46,065 nucleotides of DNA from Campylobacterales bacterium (GTDB lineage: Bacteria; Campylobacterota; Campylobacteria; Campylobacterales; Sulfurimonadaceae), in NCBI GenBank assembly GCA_026390165.1, contig JAPLGM010000028.1:1-46065 (forward strand). Reading direction: 5' to 3'. Within the stretch, counting starts at the first letter, position 1; every line of letters starts with the position of its first letter. Made by a program: the position numbers and the translations under genes. The notes beneath the pieces were generated by a model. The model did not search any database. It had not been told where the DNA came from and saw only the letters and a list, made by a program, of their open reading frames with translations. Positions 16,567-26,347 of this stretch are shown piece after piece.

Positions 16567-17790
16567 TTAGATTTTTTTGAAAATGACAACACCGTTCGTG
16601 CCACCAAATCCAAAAGAGTTGCTCATAACCACATTAAGCTCCGCATTACGGGCAACATTGGGGACAATATCCAAATCACAATCGGGATCGGGTGTATCAT
16701 AATTGATCGTTGGAGGGATAATACCATCACGCATGGCCATAATACTAACAATCGCCTCAATACCACCCGCGGCACCTAAACAATGCCCCGTTTGCCCTTT
16801 GGTTGAACTGATTGGAGGACAATTTTCCGCTCCACCAAATGTTGCTTTGGTTGCCATCGTCTCATACCAGTCATTGTACTTGGTACTCGTACCATGGGCA
16901 TTGATGTAATCAACTTTTGGATAACCTGCCATTTTCATTGCTGCTTTCATGGCGCGCGCCGCACCCTCACCACCAGGAGCAGGTGTCGTAATATGGTTGG
17001 CATCACCACTTTCTCCAAATCCAATAAGTTCTGCATAGATATGGGCACCACGAGCAACTGCACTCTCGTACTCTTCAAGTACCAACGCTGCAGCTCCCTC
17101 ACCCATAACAAATCCTGACCGATCGGCATCAAATGGACGTGACGCTTTTTTAGGCTCATCGTTACGAGTAGAGAGTGCTTTCATCGCAGCAAATCCACCG
17201 ATACCAACACCACAGATTGCTGATTCTGCCGCAACAACGAGCATTTGATCTGCACCGCCGATCATAATCGTTTTTGCCGCTTCATTAATACCGTGGGTTC
17301 CCGCTGCACATGCGGTTACTGAAGAGAGATTTGGACCTTTAAGCCCGTGTTCGATGGAAACGAAACCACCGAGCATATTTACCAATGCTGAAGGGATAAA
17401 GAAAGGGGAAATACGACGAGGTCCCTTAGTTTCTAATATAATAGAACTCGCTTCAATCGCTGCCAATCCACCAATACCTGCTGCAGCACTGATACCAAAA
17501 CGATCTTTGTCCATCTCCGCATTGAGATTGGCATCTGCCATCGCCTCTTGTGCTGCTTTGAGTCCAAAATGGATAAAACGATCCGCTTTTTTGACCTCTT
17601 TTGGGTGCATTACCGTTTCAGGATCAAATCCTTTGACTTCTCCTGCAATCTGTACACTTTGCAGTGATGCATCGAAGATAGTAATCATATCAATACCACA
17701 TTCGCCATCACAAATAGCTTTAAACGAACTCTCTTTATCATGCCCTAATGCGTTAATCATCCCCATACCGGTTACTACTACTCTTTTCAC
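16567..17790 (-). CDS. fabF: 3-oxoacyl-[ACP] synthase II
   Basis: Condenses malonyl-ACP with acyl-ACP in chain elongation. The catalytic triad is visible: C161 in VTACAAGTH, H299 in INAHGTSTKYND and H336 in GQTGHCLGAAG. The C-terminal NSFGFGGTN loop is also present. It has 407 aa, as is usual. It follows acpP by 95 bp; that gap contains only a weak hairpin near 17856-17876. Confidence 0.97.
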   Translation of the reverse strand: MKRVVVTGMGMINALGHDKESSFKAICDGECGIDMITIFDASLQSVQIAGEVKGFDPETVMHPKEVKKADRFIHFGLKAAQEAMADANLNAEMDKDRFGISAAAGIGGLAAIEASSIILETKGPRRISPFFIPSALVNMLGGFVSIEHGLKGPNLSSVTACAAGTHGINEAAKTIMIGGADQMLVVAAESAICGVGIGGFAAMKALSTRNDEPKKASRPFDADRSGFVMGEGAAALVLEEYESAVARGAHIYAELIGFGESGDANHITTPAPGGEGAARAMKAAMKMAGYPKVDYINAHGTSTKYNDWYETMATKATFGGAENCPPISSTKGQTGHCLGAAGGIEAIVSIMAMRDGIIPPTINYDTPDPDCDLDIVPNVARNAELNVVMSNSFGFGGTNGVVIFKKI

Positions 17791-17885
17791 ATTTTCTCCT
17801 GCGTCTCAATGGTCTTAATAATAGGCTCCGCAAAGCCGACACTTAAAATCATCGCTTCAAGGCCACAGCCTCGAAACATGAATGA

Positions 17886-18116
17886 TTATTTTTTGCCTTC
17901 GATGTAGTTAATTACATCTTGAACAGTTTGAATCTTTTCTGCTTCATCGTCAGGAATTTCAATATCGAATTTCTCTTCAAGAGCCATTACTAATTCAACA
18001 ACATCAAGGCTATCAGCACCAAGATCTTCTACGAATTTAGAATCCGCTTTAACTTCATCTGGGTTTACGCTAAGTTGCTCAACCACTACTTCTTTAATGT
18101 CTTCCAAAAGTGCCAT
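17886..18116 (-). CDS. acpP: Acyl carrier protein
   Basis: A 76-aa acidic carrier for growing acyl chains. The phosphopantetheine attachment site is S36 in [21 protein letters not shown] precedes the ATG. It has its own well-formed promoter upstream (18150-18178), which fits strong expression. Confidence 0.97.
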   Translation of the reverse strand: MALLEDIKEVVVEQLSVNPDEVKADSKFVEDLGADSLDVVELVMALEEKFDIEIPDDEAEKIQTVQDVINYIEGKK

Positions 18117-18149
18117 AATAGCTCCTGTTCTTATGAGTAAAATCGTAAA

Positions 18150-18178
18150 ATTATAACATATTGATACTTAAGTCACAA
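18150..18178 (-). promoter_or_regulatory. Sigma-70-type promoter of acpP
   Basis: On the minus strand TTGTGA (18178-18173) and TATAAT (18155-18150) are separated by 17 bases, the ideal spacing. The -10 lies 34 bases before the acpP ATG. It is the best-formed promoter I found in the window. Confidence 0.7.
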
Positions 18179-18232
18179 CAAAAGGAATAAAATCCCTGTT
18201 GTCTACGCTAGCAGCACGAGGCACTAAAGCTA

Positions 18233-18246
18233 GCCTCTAAAGAGGC
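18233..18246. other. Hairpin between fabG and acpP
   Basis: GCCTCT-AA-AGAGGC forms a perfect 6-bp stem just after the fabG stop. The T-rich tail is weak. It may reduce read-through from fabG into acpP, which has its own promoter. Confidence 0.3.
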
Positions 18247-18269
18247 AGATTACTTTAATACACAACGTG

Positions 18270-19013
18270 TTACATCGACATTCCGCCGTTAACCTTAAGG
18301 GTTTCCCCCGTGATGTAGCTCGCATGATCACTTAATAAAAATGCCGTTGCTTCCGCTACCTCATTAGGATTACCAAAACGTCCCATCGGGATTTTAGCGG
18401 TAAATGCAGCCTTTACTTCCTCTTTGAGCTCGTCAGTCATATCGGTTGCAATAAATCCCGGAGTGATACTGTTATAACGAATACCACTTGTTGCCGCTTC
18501 AATCGCAAAACTTTTCGTCATGGCGATCATCCCCCCTTTGGAAGCTGCATAATTGGTTTGACCTGCATTTCCCGTTTCACCGACGATAGATGCCATATTA
18601 ACAACAGCTCCAAATTTTTGCTTTCGCATTGCTTTCATCGCTTCACGACATCCAATAAATGCTGACGTGAGGTTTGCATCAAGTACACTGGTAAACTCTT
18701 CAACTTTCATGCGCATTGCCAATTTATCATTCGTAATACCTGCATTGTTGACTAAATACGATAATGCCCCATCTGCATCTATAATTGTTTTAATCGCATC
18801 GACAAAGGAGCACTCATCGCTCACATCAAATCCGATCACTGCCGCATTTCCACCCGCTGCTTCAATTTCAGCTTTGATGGCATCCGCTGCTGCTGCTCCG
18901 CTACGATAATTGATCCATACTTTGAGACCATACCCTGCCAATACGCGTGCTACTTCCGCACCGATTCCTCGACTTGAACCGGTTACCAATACATTTTTAC
19001 CTGTGAATTTCAT
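18270..19013 (-). CDS. fabG: 3-oxoacyl-[ACP] reductase
   Basis: NADPH-dependent reduction of 3-oxoacyl-ACP. It is a short-chain dehydrogenase with the cofactor motif TGSSRGIG at 11-18, NNAG at 89-92, and catalytic S142, Y155 and K159 (YAASK). It has 247 aa, ending in VNGGMSM as is typical of FabG. It sits in the fabG-acpP-fabF-accA cluster, and gpmI lies 10 bp upstream on the same strand. Confidence 0.95.
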   Translation of the reverse strand: MKFTGKNVLVTGSSRGIGAEVARVLAGYGLKVWINYRSGAAAADAIKAEIEAAGGNAAVIGFDVSDECSFVDAIKTIIDADGALSYLVNNAGITNDKLAMRMKVEEFTSVLDANLTSAFIGCREAMKAMRKQKFGAVVNMASIVGETGNAGQTNYAASKGGMIAMTKSFAIEAATSGIRYNSITPGFIATDMTDELKEEVKAAFTAKIPMGRFGNPNEVAEATAFLLSDHASYITGETLKVNGGMSM

Positions 19014-19023
19014 GTTTTTTCCT

Positions 19024-20499
19024 TTAAATAAGTGGTAAATCCATCTCAGTGGGAATTTTCAATCCCATCAGTTTTAAAACCGTAGGAGCAATATTATTTA
19101 ATGCTCCCGCATGTACATGCTCTACTCCATCCGCTATAACAAAACACCATACTTTACCGACGGTATGATTGGTAAGAATATTCCCTGCATCATCGCGCAT
19201 CTCTTCACAGTTACCATGATCGGAGGTAATGACCAGCGCATAATCATTTTCTTTAGCAGCTTCCACAATACGACCTAATTGTTCATCAACTGCTTCTACC
19301 GCTTTGGTTGCCGCTTCGAAATTGCCCGTATGCCCAACCATATCCCCATTAGCGAAGTTGACAACGATAAAATCGATCCCTTCGTCGATTGCTTTTACAA
19401 CCACATCCCCCACTTCTGGAGCAGACATTTGTGGCTGCATATCATACGTTTTAACTTGAGGGCTTGGGATCATTACCCGTGTTTCATTCTCATAAGGCTC
19501 TTCGATACCGCCATTAAAGAAAAATGTCACGTGGGCGTATTTTTCCGTCTCTGCCGTATGAAGTTGTCGCTTTCCTGCGCGTGAAATCACCTCAGAGAGG
19601 GTATTGGCCGGAGCATCTTTGGGGAACAGTACAGGATAGGGGAAATTTTTATCGTACTGCGTTATCGTTGCCATATGCGTAGGGACAAATTTTCTCTCAA
19701 ATCCTTGAAACAAAGGATCGCCCAATGCCGATGTAAGCTCACGCATCCGGTCGCTTCGAAAGTTGAGCGTTAAAACGGCATCTCCCTCTTGGAATCCCTC
19801 ATATCCATTAAAGGCACTCGGGAGGATAAATTCATCCTGCTCCCCTTTGGCATACGAATTTTCAATATAATCGGCAACACTTTGATCGCTTTTTGGCTGA
19901 GCGCATACAATAGCATCATACCCCTTTTGAACCCGTTCCCAGCGATTATCCCGATCCATCGCGTAAAAACGTCCCCCTAATGAACCTATTTTAATATTGG
20001 AACGTCCATGCGCTTTAATCGTATTCAAAAAATGAATCGCTGAAATAGGAGAAACATCCCGTCCATCCGTGATAAGATGAAGCCACACCTCTTTCCCCTC
20101 ATCTGCCGCAATCTCTGAAACACCGATCAAATGATCAATATGAGAATGAACCCCGCCATCACTGAGCAGTGCTATCAAATGGAGTCGGTTACTTGTTTTG
20201 AGTAAAGAAGCAAATATTTCATTTCGTTTAAAGCTTCCATCATCCAAGGTGAGTGATATTTTGACTAAATCTTGATACAAGACTCGTCCACTTCCAATAG
20301 ACATATGTCCCACTTCTGAATTTCCCATCTGCCCCTGTGGCAACCCGACACTCAAACCAAAAGTATCGATAAGAGAGTGAGGAGCAGTAGCAAAGAGATG
20401 CTCGTACGTCGGTTTATGTGCCGCATGAAACGCATTAAAGGTTTGCTTTGGTGAATACCCAATTCCATCCGTAATGACCAAAACGGTTTTTTTGTTCAT
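19024..20499 (-). CDS. gpmI: 2,3-bisphosphoglycerate-independent phosphoglycerate mutase
   Basis: Interconverts 3- and 2-phosphoglycerate using two Mn ions. The metal ligand D11 (ITDGIGYSP) and the phosphorylated Ser S61 in GNSEVGHMSIGSGR are clear, as are GGVHSHIDH, DGRDVSP, RDNRWER, the FRSDRMRE stretch and TSDHGNCEE. At 491 aa it is slightly shorter than the ~510 of E. coli. It has a GGAGAC ribosome binding site. Confidence 0.96.
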   Translation of the reverse strand: MNKKTVLVITDGIGYSPKQTFNAFHAAHKPTYEHLFATAPHSLIDTFGLSVGLPQGQMGNSEVGHMSIGSGRVLYQDLVKISLTLDDGSFKRNEIFASLLKTSNRLHLIALLSDGGVHSHIDHLIGVSEIAADEGKEVWLHLITDGRDVSPISAIHFLNTIKAHGRSNIKIGSLGGRFYAMDRDNRWERVQKGYDAIVCAQPKSDQSVADYIENSYAKGEQDEFILPSAFNGYEGFQEGDAVLTLNFRSDRMRELTSALGDPLFQGFERKFVPTHMATITQYDKNFPYPVLFPKDAPANTLSEVISRAGKRQLHTAETEKYAHVTFFFNGGIEEPYENETRVMIPSPQVKTYDMQPQMSAPEVGDVVVKAIDEGIDFIVVNFANGDMVGHTGNFEAATKAVEAVDEQLGRIVEAAKENDYALVITSDHGNCEEMRDDAGNILTNHTVGKVWCFVIADGVEHVHAGALNNIAPTVLKLMGLKIPTEMDLPLI

Positions 20500-20582
20500 T
20501 TTGTCTCCTGATTAACCAAACTTTTGGGGGATTATATTAAAATGTCACTTGCTTTACAATTTTGTCATCAAAGAGTCCTTTA

Positions 20583-21641
20583 ATGTTATATTGGTTTCAT
20601 CACTCTCTCGGTATTAATATCCTTCAATACATCACGGTTCGTGCAGGGCTTGCTTTTTTTATGGGGTTACTTTTCACCCTCTTTCTTATGCCGCGTTTTA
20701 TCGCATGGGCGCAGCGCTCTGCCAAAGTGCAACCCATCAACGAATACGTCAGTGCCCACCAAGGGAAAGCCAAAACCCCGACAATGGGTGGGATTGTTTT
20801 TATCACCTCGACAATACTCGCATCACTCCTTACCGTCAATATCATGAACCCTTTTGCCATCGGCGGTTTATTAACACTCGTTTTTTATGGCTATATCGGC
20901 TTTACCGATGATTGGGGTAAAATCCGTGGCGGTGACAATCTTTCAGGATTAAGCGCCCGTGCCAAACTCACCCTTCAGCTCATTTTTGGTCTTGCCATTG
21001 GGATTTTTCTCATTTATGTGGCGAAACTTGATACAGGATTTTATCTCCCTTTCGTTAAGTCCAGCCTTTTTGATATGGGACTTTTTAGCATAGCCTTTTG
21101 GGTTCTTGTAATAATTGCCACCTCCAATGCAGTCAATCTCACCGATGGACTAGATGGATTAGCAACTGTCCCCTCTATTTTTGCTCTACTATCGCTAAGT
21201 GTCATTGTTTACATCGTCGGAAATGCTTCTCTCGCCCACTATCTCCTTATGCCCAAAATCCCTGCGGGGGAAGTCGTCGTTATTGCCAGTGCCCTGGTTG
21301 GCTCCCTCGTCGCCTTTTTATGGTTTAACTGCCATCCTGCCCAAGTATTTATGGGGGATAGCGGTTCACTCACATTGGGGGCTTTTATCGCCTATATGGC
21401 AATCATCGGTAAAAGCGAAATTTTACTTATCCTTATCGGATTTATTTTTGTCATCGAAACGGTATCGGTCATCTTGCAAGTAGGTAGCTACAAACTTCGT
21501 AAAAAACGGGTCTTTTTAATGGCACCTATCCACCACCATTTTGAGATGAAGCAATGGGCAGAGAACAAAATCATCGTCCGGTTCTGGATTATTGCGTTAC
21601 TTTCGAATATCCTTGCACTTATTACCTTAAAGATTCGCTAA
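20583..21641 (+). CDS. mraY: Phospho-N-acetylmuramoyl-pentapeptide transferase
   Basis: Attaches phospho-MurNAc-pentapeptide to undecaprenyl phosphate, forming lipid I. It has about ten membrane helices, with the family motifs [37 protein letters not shown] and APIHHHFE. I chose the ATG at 20583 (352 aa, starting MLYWFH) rather than an in-frame codon 21 bases upstream, because the family begins this way. Its stop overlaps the murD start (TAATG). Confidence 0.96.
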   Translation: MLYWFHHSLGINILQYITVRAGLAFFMGLLFTLFLMPRFIAWAQRSAKVQPINEYVSAHQGKAKTPTMGGIVFITSTILASLLTVNIMNPFAIGGLLTLVFYGYIGFTDDWGKIRGGDNLSGLSARAKLTLQLIFGLAIGIFLIYVAKLDTGFYLPFVKSSLFDMGLFSIAFWVLVIIATSNAVNLTDGLDGLATVPSIFALLSLSVIVYIVGNASLAHYLLMPKIPAGEVVVIASALVGSLVAFLWFNCHPAQVFMGDSGSLTLGAFIAYMAIIGKSEILLILIGFIFVIETVSVILQVGSYKLRKKRVFLMAPIHHHFEMKQWAENKIIVRFWIIALLSNILALITLKIR

Positions 21642-22846
21642 TGAAAAACCACAATATTGCCTGTTTCGGCTATGGAAAAACGACCCGCGCAATCGCTAAA
21701 CGGTTAGCTAACTGTACCTTTTTTGATGACAAAGTGACGAAACCTTTTATTGATGAGGAGGGAAATCAGCTTCGACCGATCAGTGAATTTGATACCCGTC
21801 TCTTTGCCCACGAGATCCCCTCCCCTGGCTTTCCCCCTAACCATGAACTTATTCAAAAGGCAACTCATCTTATCAGCGAATACGATTTTTTTGCCCCCAC
21901 AATGCCCTTTTCCATCTGGATCAGCGGAACAAACGGCAAAACGACGACAACCCAAATGATCGAGCACCTTCTAAGTGATAAAGGAGCTATCAGTGGCGGA
22001 AACATCGGCACGCCACTTGCTGATATGTCACCTGAAGCTCCATTATGGATTTTGGAGACCAGTTCGTTTAGCATGCACTATAATCGTATTGCACGTCCCA
22101 ACATCTACGCCCTCCTCCCCATCACTCCCGATCACATCAGTTGGCATGGGAGTATTGAGGCGTATTATGAAGCGAAATTAAAACCCCTTTCACAGATGAA
22201 AGAGGGGGAAGTAATTATCCTCCCAAAAATGTTTGCTGATATCCCTACCAATGGTTTTAAAATCCTTTATGAAAACGAAAAAGATTTAGCGGAGTATTTT
22301 GGATTTGACGCAACTCAGATTAAATTCAAAGGGGCATTTTTGATGGACGCAATGATTGCCATGGGGATTGATAAAATCCTCTACGATCGTATCGATTATG
22401 AAAAAATAAATGCCTTTGTCCTCGATCCCCATCGTCAAGAGGAGTTTAGGGATACCCAAGAGCGTCTTTGGATTAATGATTCAAAAGCGACCAATATCGA
22501 TGCAACCCTCGCGTGCTTACGCACCTATGGCGATCACCCAATCCATTTGATACTAGGAGGCGATGATAAAGGGGTAAAACTTGAAGAGCTTTTTACTCCT
22601 CTCAAAAAATATAATGTAAGTGTTTATGCAATCGGTGCCAATGCCCTCCGCCTCGAAGCACTCTGTCAACAATACAACATTCCCTGTATCTTATGCCATA
22701 CCCTTGATGTTGCCGTAGAACAAATTTCTCAAAAACACAATCGTCAAAGTCTTGCAATATTATCCCCTGCAGCAGCAAGTTTGGATCAATTTACCTCCTA
22801 CGCTCAACGGGGGAATCTCTTTAAAGAGCTAATCTCTGTCATTTAA
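21641..22846 (+). CDS. murD: UDP-N-acetylmuramoylalanine--D-glutamate ligase
   Basis: Adds D-glutamate to UDP-MurNAc-L-Ala with ATP. The Mur-ligase P-loop GTNGKTTT is at 96-103, with HISWHGS in the central domain, the lysine-containing DPHRQEEF and NDSKATN motifs, and GGDDKG in the C-terminal domain. At 401 aa it is shorter than E. coli MurD (438) because the N-terminal UDP-binding domain is reduced. The start overlaps the mraY stop, so mraY-murD form an operon. Confidence 0.94.
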   Translation: MKNHNIACFGYGKTTRAIAKRLANCTFFDDKVTKPFIDEEGNQLRPISEFDTRLFAHEIPSPGFPPNHELIQKATHLISEYDFFAPTMPFSIWISGTNGKTTTTQMIEHLLSDKGAISGGNIGTPLADMSPEAPLWILETSSFSMHYNRIARPNIYALLPITPDHISWHGSIEAYYEAKLKPLSQMKEGEVIILPKMFADIPTNGFKILYENEKDLAEYFGFDATQIKFKGAFLMDAMIAMGIDKILYDRIDYEKINAFVLDPHRQEEFRDTQERLWINDSKATNIDATLACLRTYGDHPIHLILGGDDKGVKLEELFTPLKKYNVSVYAIGANALRLEALCQQYNIPCILCHTLDVAVEQISQKHNRQSLAILSPAAASLDQFTSYAQRGNLFKELISVI

Positions 22847-22869
22847 GCTTATCTTTAAGTTTAAATGAC

Positions 22870-22875
22870 TATAAT
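22870..22875 (+). promoter_or_regulatory. -10 element of the tRNA-Phe gene
   Basis: TATAAT lies 19 bases before the tRNA 5' end, between the murD stop and the tRNA. The -35 is poorly defined. Confidence 0.5.
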
Positions 22876-22894
22876 TCCCGTCTAACAAATAAGT

Positions 22895-22970
22895 GGCCAA
22901 TTAGCTCAGTCGGTAGAGCAGTAGACTGAAAATCTGCGTGTCCTTGGTTCGATTCCGAGATTGGCCACCA
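22895..22970 (+). tRNA. tRNA-Phe (GAA)
   Basis: Complete cloverleaf of 76 nt. The 7-bp acceptor stem GGCCAAT pairs with ATTGGCC. The D arm is GCTC...GAGC and the anticodon stem GTAGA/TCTGC carries anticodon GAA at 22928-22930. The T arm is CTTGG-TTCGATT-CCGAG. The 3' CCA is encoded. Confidence 0.97.
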
Positions 22971-23094
22971 CCACTTTTAAAATTCCCTAAAATAAATACA
23001 TCTAAAATATTGCTGATAGTAGTAAAAACATAGTTTTATCCCCAATTTTCTTTTCTTTTGCTACAATTACAACATTACACACCAAGGAATTATT

Positions 23095-23445
23095 ATGGCC
23101 TATATTATGCAACTGAAACATTTGATTGAGAGCGAATTGATTCCTGACGTCGAGGATCATATTGATGACCTTTTCGAGGGGATTGCCTCTGCCAAAGATG
23201 CGACACCAGAGGAACGCTCTGATCTTGAAGACATGCAAGCACTGCGTGATGAATATAAAGAGCTTTTAAAAGAGCTGCAAAGTGGTGATATTGACGAAGA
23301 AGAAGCAGAGCAACTTTATACGGAACTTACCGCAATGCGTGAAGGTGGCGACGACGATGAGGATGACCTCGAATACGATGAAGAAGACGAAGATGAGGAC
23401 GATTACGATGAGTTCGATATTGACAAAGAAGATGATCAGTATTAA
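23095..23445 (+). CDS. Conserved small protein with a long acidic tail, function unknown
   Basis: A 116-aa protein. The first ~75 residues are helical and charged. From about residue 84 on, almost every residue is Asp, Glu or Tyr (DDDEDDLEYDEEDEDEDDYD), giving a very low isoelectric point. A clear AAGGA precedes the ATG. There is no membrane segment, cysteine or recognised domain. Acidic tails of this kind occur in nucleic-acid mimics, ribosome- or polymerase-binding proteins and metal buffers, but nothing here singles one out. It stands alone between tRNA-Phe and the glycan locus. Confidence 0.75.
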   Translation: MAYIMQLKHLIESELIPDVEDHIDDLFEGIASAKDATPEERSDLEDMQALRDEYKELLKELQSGDIDEEEAEQLYTELTAMREGGDDDEDDLEYDEEDEDEDDYDEFDIDKEDDQY

Positions 23446-23575
23446 GTGAAAGCGGTAGTCCAGCCTTAGCTATCTCGGTTGGATTATTCCAAATAAAAAG
23501 CTTCACCTCTCTCAAAGACACTAACCAGCTTCTATTTGCCGATGCCAATCATTTTACGTTATAAGGGAAAAATTT

Positions 23576-24445
23576 ATGCCTAACATCCTCGTCACAGGTG
23601 CAACAGGACAACTTGGGAATGAGATTAATGCACTAAGCGGTTCCTATCCACACCACACCTTTACCTTCGCCGATCGTAATATCCTCGATTTGGGAAATCT
23701 TTGCAAACTGGAAGATTATTTCGATGCTAACACTTTCGATGCAATTATCAATTGTGCTGCCTATACGGCTGTAGACAAAGCTGAGAATGATGAAGAGCTT
23801 GCCAATACAATCAACCATCGAGCTGTCAGTATGATGGCTAAAATCGCTAAGAAAAAGGAGATTACTCTCGTCCATGTCTCCACCGACTACGTTTTCAATG
23901 GTCAAAATTATCGCCCCTACGTCGAAACCGATTCCACCGATCCGCAAGGAATCTATGGACGAACCAAGTGTGATGGTGAAAACGCTATTTTAGATGTTGC
24001 ACCCAAAAATACCATTATCATCCGTACATCATGGGTTTATTCGTCGTTCGGAAATAACTTTGTAAAAACAATGCTTCGATTGGGAAAAGAGCGTGATACT
24101 CTTGGGGTAATTTTTGATCAGGTTGGAACGCCCACGTATGCACGCGATTTAGGACGAGTTATTTTGGATATTCTTCCTCAAATTAAGAATAAAGCGCCTG
24201 AAATTTTCCATTACAGCAATGAAGGAGCTGCAAGCTGGTACGATTTTGCAAAAGCAATTTTTGAACTCTCTGAACTTCAATGCACTGTTAATCCGATCAC
24301 CACGGATCAGTATCCAACCCCAGCACGTCGTCCCCATTACAGTTTGCTCAATAAAAGTAAAATCAAAGAGATGTTCGGGATTACTATCCCTTATTGGAGA
24401 GATTCACTTGATGAATGTTTAAAAGAAATCGTAAAAATACAATAG
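23576..24445 (+). CDS. dTDP-4-dehydrorhamnose reductase-like (RmlD family)
   Basis: Predicted to reduce dTDP-4-dehydrorhamnose to dTDP-L-rhamnose with NAD(P)H. It is an extended SDR with GATGQLG at 8-14, catalytic T103 in STDYVFNG, and Y127xxxK131. Its 289 aa are typical of RmlD. RmlA, RmlB and RmlC are not in the window, so either they lie elsewhere or this acts on another dTDP sugar. It opens the plus-strand glycan run, with a heptosyltransferase-like gene 15 bp downstream. Confidence 0.85.
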   Translation: MPNILVTGATGQLGNEINALSGSYPHHTFTFADRNILDLGNLCKLEDYFDANTFDAIINCAAYTAVDKAENDEELANTINHRAVSMMAKIAKKKEITLVHVSTDYVFNGQNYRPYVETDSTDPQGIYGRTKCDGENAILDVAPKNTIIIRTSWVYSSFGNNFVKTMLRLGKERDTLGVIFDQVGTPTYARDLGRVILDILPQIKNKAPEIFHYSNEGAASWYDFAKAIFELSELQCTVNPITTDQYPTPARRPHYSLLNKSKIKEMFGITIPYWRDSLDECLKEIVKIQ

Positions 24446-24460
24446 AGGGACACACTAAAG

Positions 24461-25483
24461 ATGCTGATATTAACGGATGTGAAACGAGTTTTGATACTTC
24501 GATGTGGTGCACTTGGCGATCTCATCTATGCAACCAGTGTTATCAATGCATTGAGAATGCAATACGGTGAAACGATTATCATCGACTTTATCACGACTCC
24601 CGGTATCGCTAAACTCTTCGAACACGATCCGCGTGTCCATCAGGTATTTCACCTCAAGCACAAAAAAATTCCTATTTGGCTTAGTCCTCAAAAACGAGAT
24701 ATTATCCATCATTCAAAAAACAATCCCTACGATTTATTCATCTCTCTCGAATTTGGCAAACAATTCAAAAGCTTGCTCCAAGCAATTCATGCAACCCATA
24801 AAACAGGGATGGGGATTTTGGAAACAATCGATTCAGATGAACCTCTAAATAGAGGGGAGACAACCAAACATTATTACCGTGATGTCATAGAAGGCTCTAT
24901 TTTGGCTCACGCCAAACCACTCCTTATCGGAGTATCGCAGGATCAATTGAATCAAAAATTTTCATTTCCCGAAAATGCCATCATCATTGCCCCCAGTAAC
25001 TCCCATAATCAGAAAAAAGGGCTCAATTATCGCGCGTGGCCATTTGAGCATTGGCGTTCACTGATACAAAGTCTCTCTTCTCAAACTCCTGTTATTATCG
25101 TTGGGGCACGAGGAGAAGAGGCTTTTTTTGACCACATTAAACCGTACCCCGAAAATGTTATCGATATGGTCGGCAAGCTTACTATTAGTGAGCTCATTAC
25201 CACTGTTCAAAACGGCGATGCACTTATATGTACTGATTCCGCCACAGGACATATCGGTGCTGCCGTCGATACACCGACTTTTGTTCTTATGGGTCCCAAT
25301 AATCCCATCACAGACAGCCCGTATCAAAGCGACACTAATGCTGTCTATCCGATCTCACTAGGGCTGCCATGCTCTCCATGCTATAAGACAGAAGTAATGA
25401 AGCAGTGCAAAGATAATATTTGTATGGGGCATATTACCCCTGAGATGGTTTTAACATCGCTAAAATCAGCTAGTATAGTATAA
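24461..25483 (+). CDS. Glycosyltransferase family 9 (heptosyltransferase-like)
   Basis: Probably transfers a heptose from an ADP-activated donor to a lipid-linked core. The GT9 hallmarks are GALGDLIYATSVINALR at the N-terminus, RAWPFEHWRSLI mid-protein, CTDSATGHIGAA in the C-terminal domain, and the paired CSPC...C...C region near the end. It has 340 aa. A GTG six codons downstream (MKRVLIL) is an alternative start. The acceptor cannot be told from sequence. Confidence 0.85.
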   Translation: MLILTDVKRVLILRCGALGDLIYATSVINALRMQYGETIIIDFITTPGIAKLFEHDPRVHQVFHLKHKKIPIWLSPQKRDIIHHSKNNPYDLFISLEFGKQFKSLLQAIHATHKTGMGILETIDSDEPLNRGETTKHYYRDVIEGSILAHAKPLLIGVSQDQLNQKFSFPENAIIIAPSNSHNQKKGLNYRAWPFEHWRSLIQSLSSQTPVIIVGARGEEAFFDHIKPYPENVIDMVGKLTISELITTVQNGDALICTDSATGHIGAAVDTPTFVLMGPNNPITDSPYQSDTNAVYPISLGLPCSPCYKTEVMKQCKDNICMGHITPEMVLTSLKSASIV

Positions 25484-25516
25484 AATTCGTTCATCATATT
25501 CTGGAGATACACCTAA

Positions 25517-26347
25517 ATGCCTTATCCTCAATCAACAATCATTATCTCCGTCTACAAAGATACTGAAGCATTAGGTTTTATTTTAGACAGCTTAGAGAAC
25601 CAGACTCTATATCCAGATGAAATCATCATCTCCGAAGACGGTGACTCGACTGAAATGGCAACCTATCTTGCCACCCAAAAAAATCGTTTCCCTAATCTCA
25701 TTCATTTAACACAAGAAGATAATGGATGGCGCAAAAATAGTGCGATGAATAACGCCATTAAAGCCGCAAGCAATGAATATCTGATCTTTATCGACGGTGA
25801 TTGTATCCCTTACAGCACCTTTATCCAAGGGCATATTGAAAATGCTCAAAAAGGGATCGTCCTCTGTGGTAAACGGTTTGAACTTGGACCAAAATTTACT
25901 GATAAAGTAAAACGTCATGAACTTAATATTCGAAATATCGAAAAAAAATTTCTTTGGTATCTTCCTTCAATGATTCAAGATAATGCACGCCATCCCGAAG
26001 ATGGTCTCATATTTAAATCCAATTCATTCATTAGCCGTCAAATTCATAAGCGCTACGTTAGGCATATTATCGGATGTAATTGGTCATGTTACAAAGAAGA
26101 TTTTCTAAAAATAAACGGTTTTGACGAAACATACCGCTTGCCTGCGGAAGGTGAAGATGTTGACCCGAGCTGGCGATTTCGCGGAGCGGGAATCGAACTT
26201 AAATCATGTCGTAATAATGCCAATATCCTTCATCTTTATCATCCAAAACGTTTTAGTGCCGTCGAAGGGGATGTCAACAAAGCCATTATGGAAAAACATC
26301 GTGCACAAAATGCTTATTTTTGTAAAAATGGTATTACGAAACTCTAA
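25517..26347 (+). CDS. Glycosyltransferase family 2 (with GT7-like C-terminal region)
   Basis: An inverting GT-A transferase of 276 aa. The nucleotide and metal motifs are EDGD near 41 and the DxD motif FIDGDCIPY near 92-100. The acceptor-side NGFDETY...GEDVDPSWRFRGAG resembles the GT7 C-terminal region. It is clearly paralogous to the minus-strand gene at 27248-28087. It has no membrane segment, so it acts at the cytoplasmic face. It ends in a 4-bp tail-to-tail overlap with the next gene. Confidence 0.87.
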   Translation: MPYPQSTIIISVYKDTEALGFILDSLENQTLYPDEIIISEDGDSTEMATYLATQKNRFPNLIHLTQEDNGWRKNSAMNNAIKAASNEYLIFIDGDCIPYSTFIQGHIENAQKGIVLCGKRFELGPKFTDKVKRHELNIRNIEKKFLWYLPSMIQDNARHPEDGLIFKSNSFISRQIHKRYVRHIIGCNWSCYKEDFLKINGFDETYRLPAEGEDVDPSWRFRGAGIELKSCRNNANILHLYHPKRFSAVEGDVNKAIMEKHRAQNAYFCKNGITKL

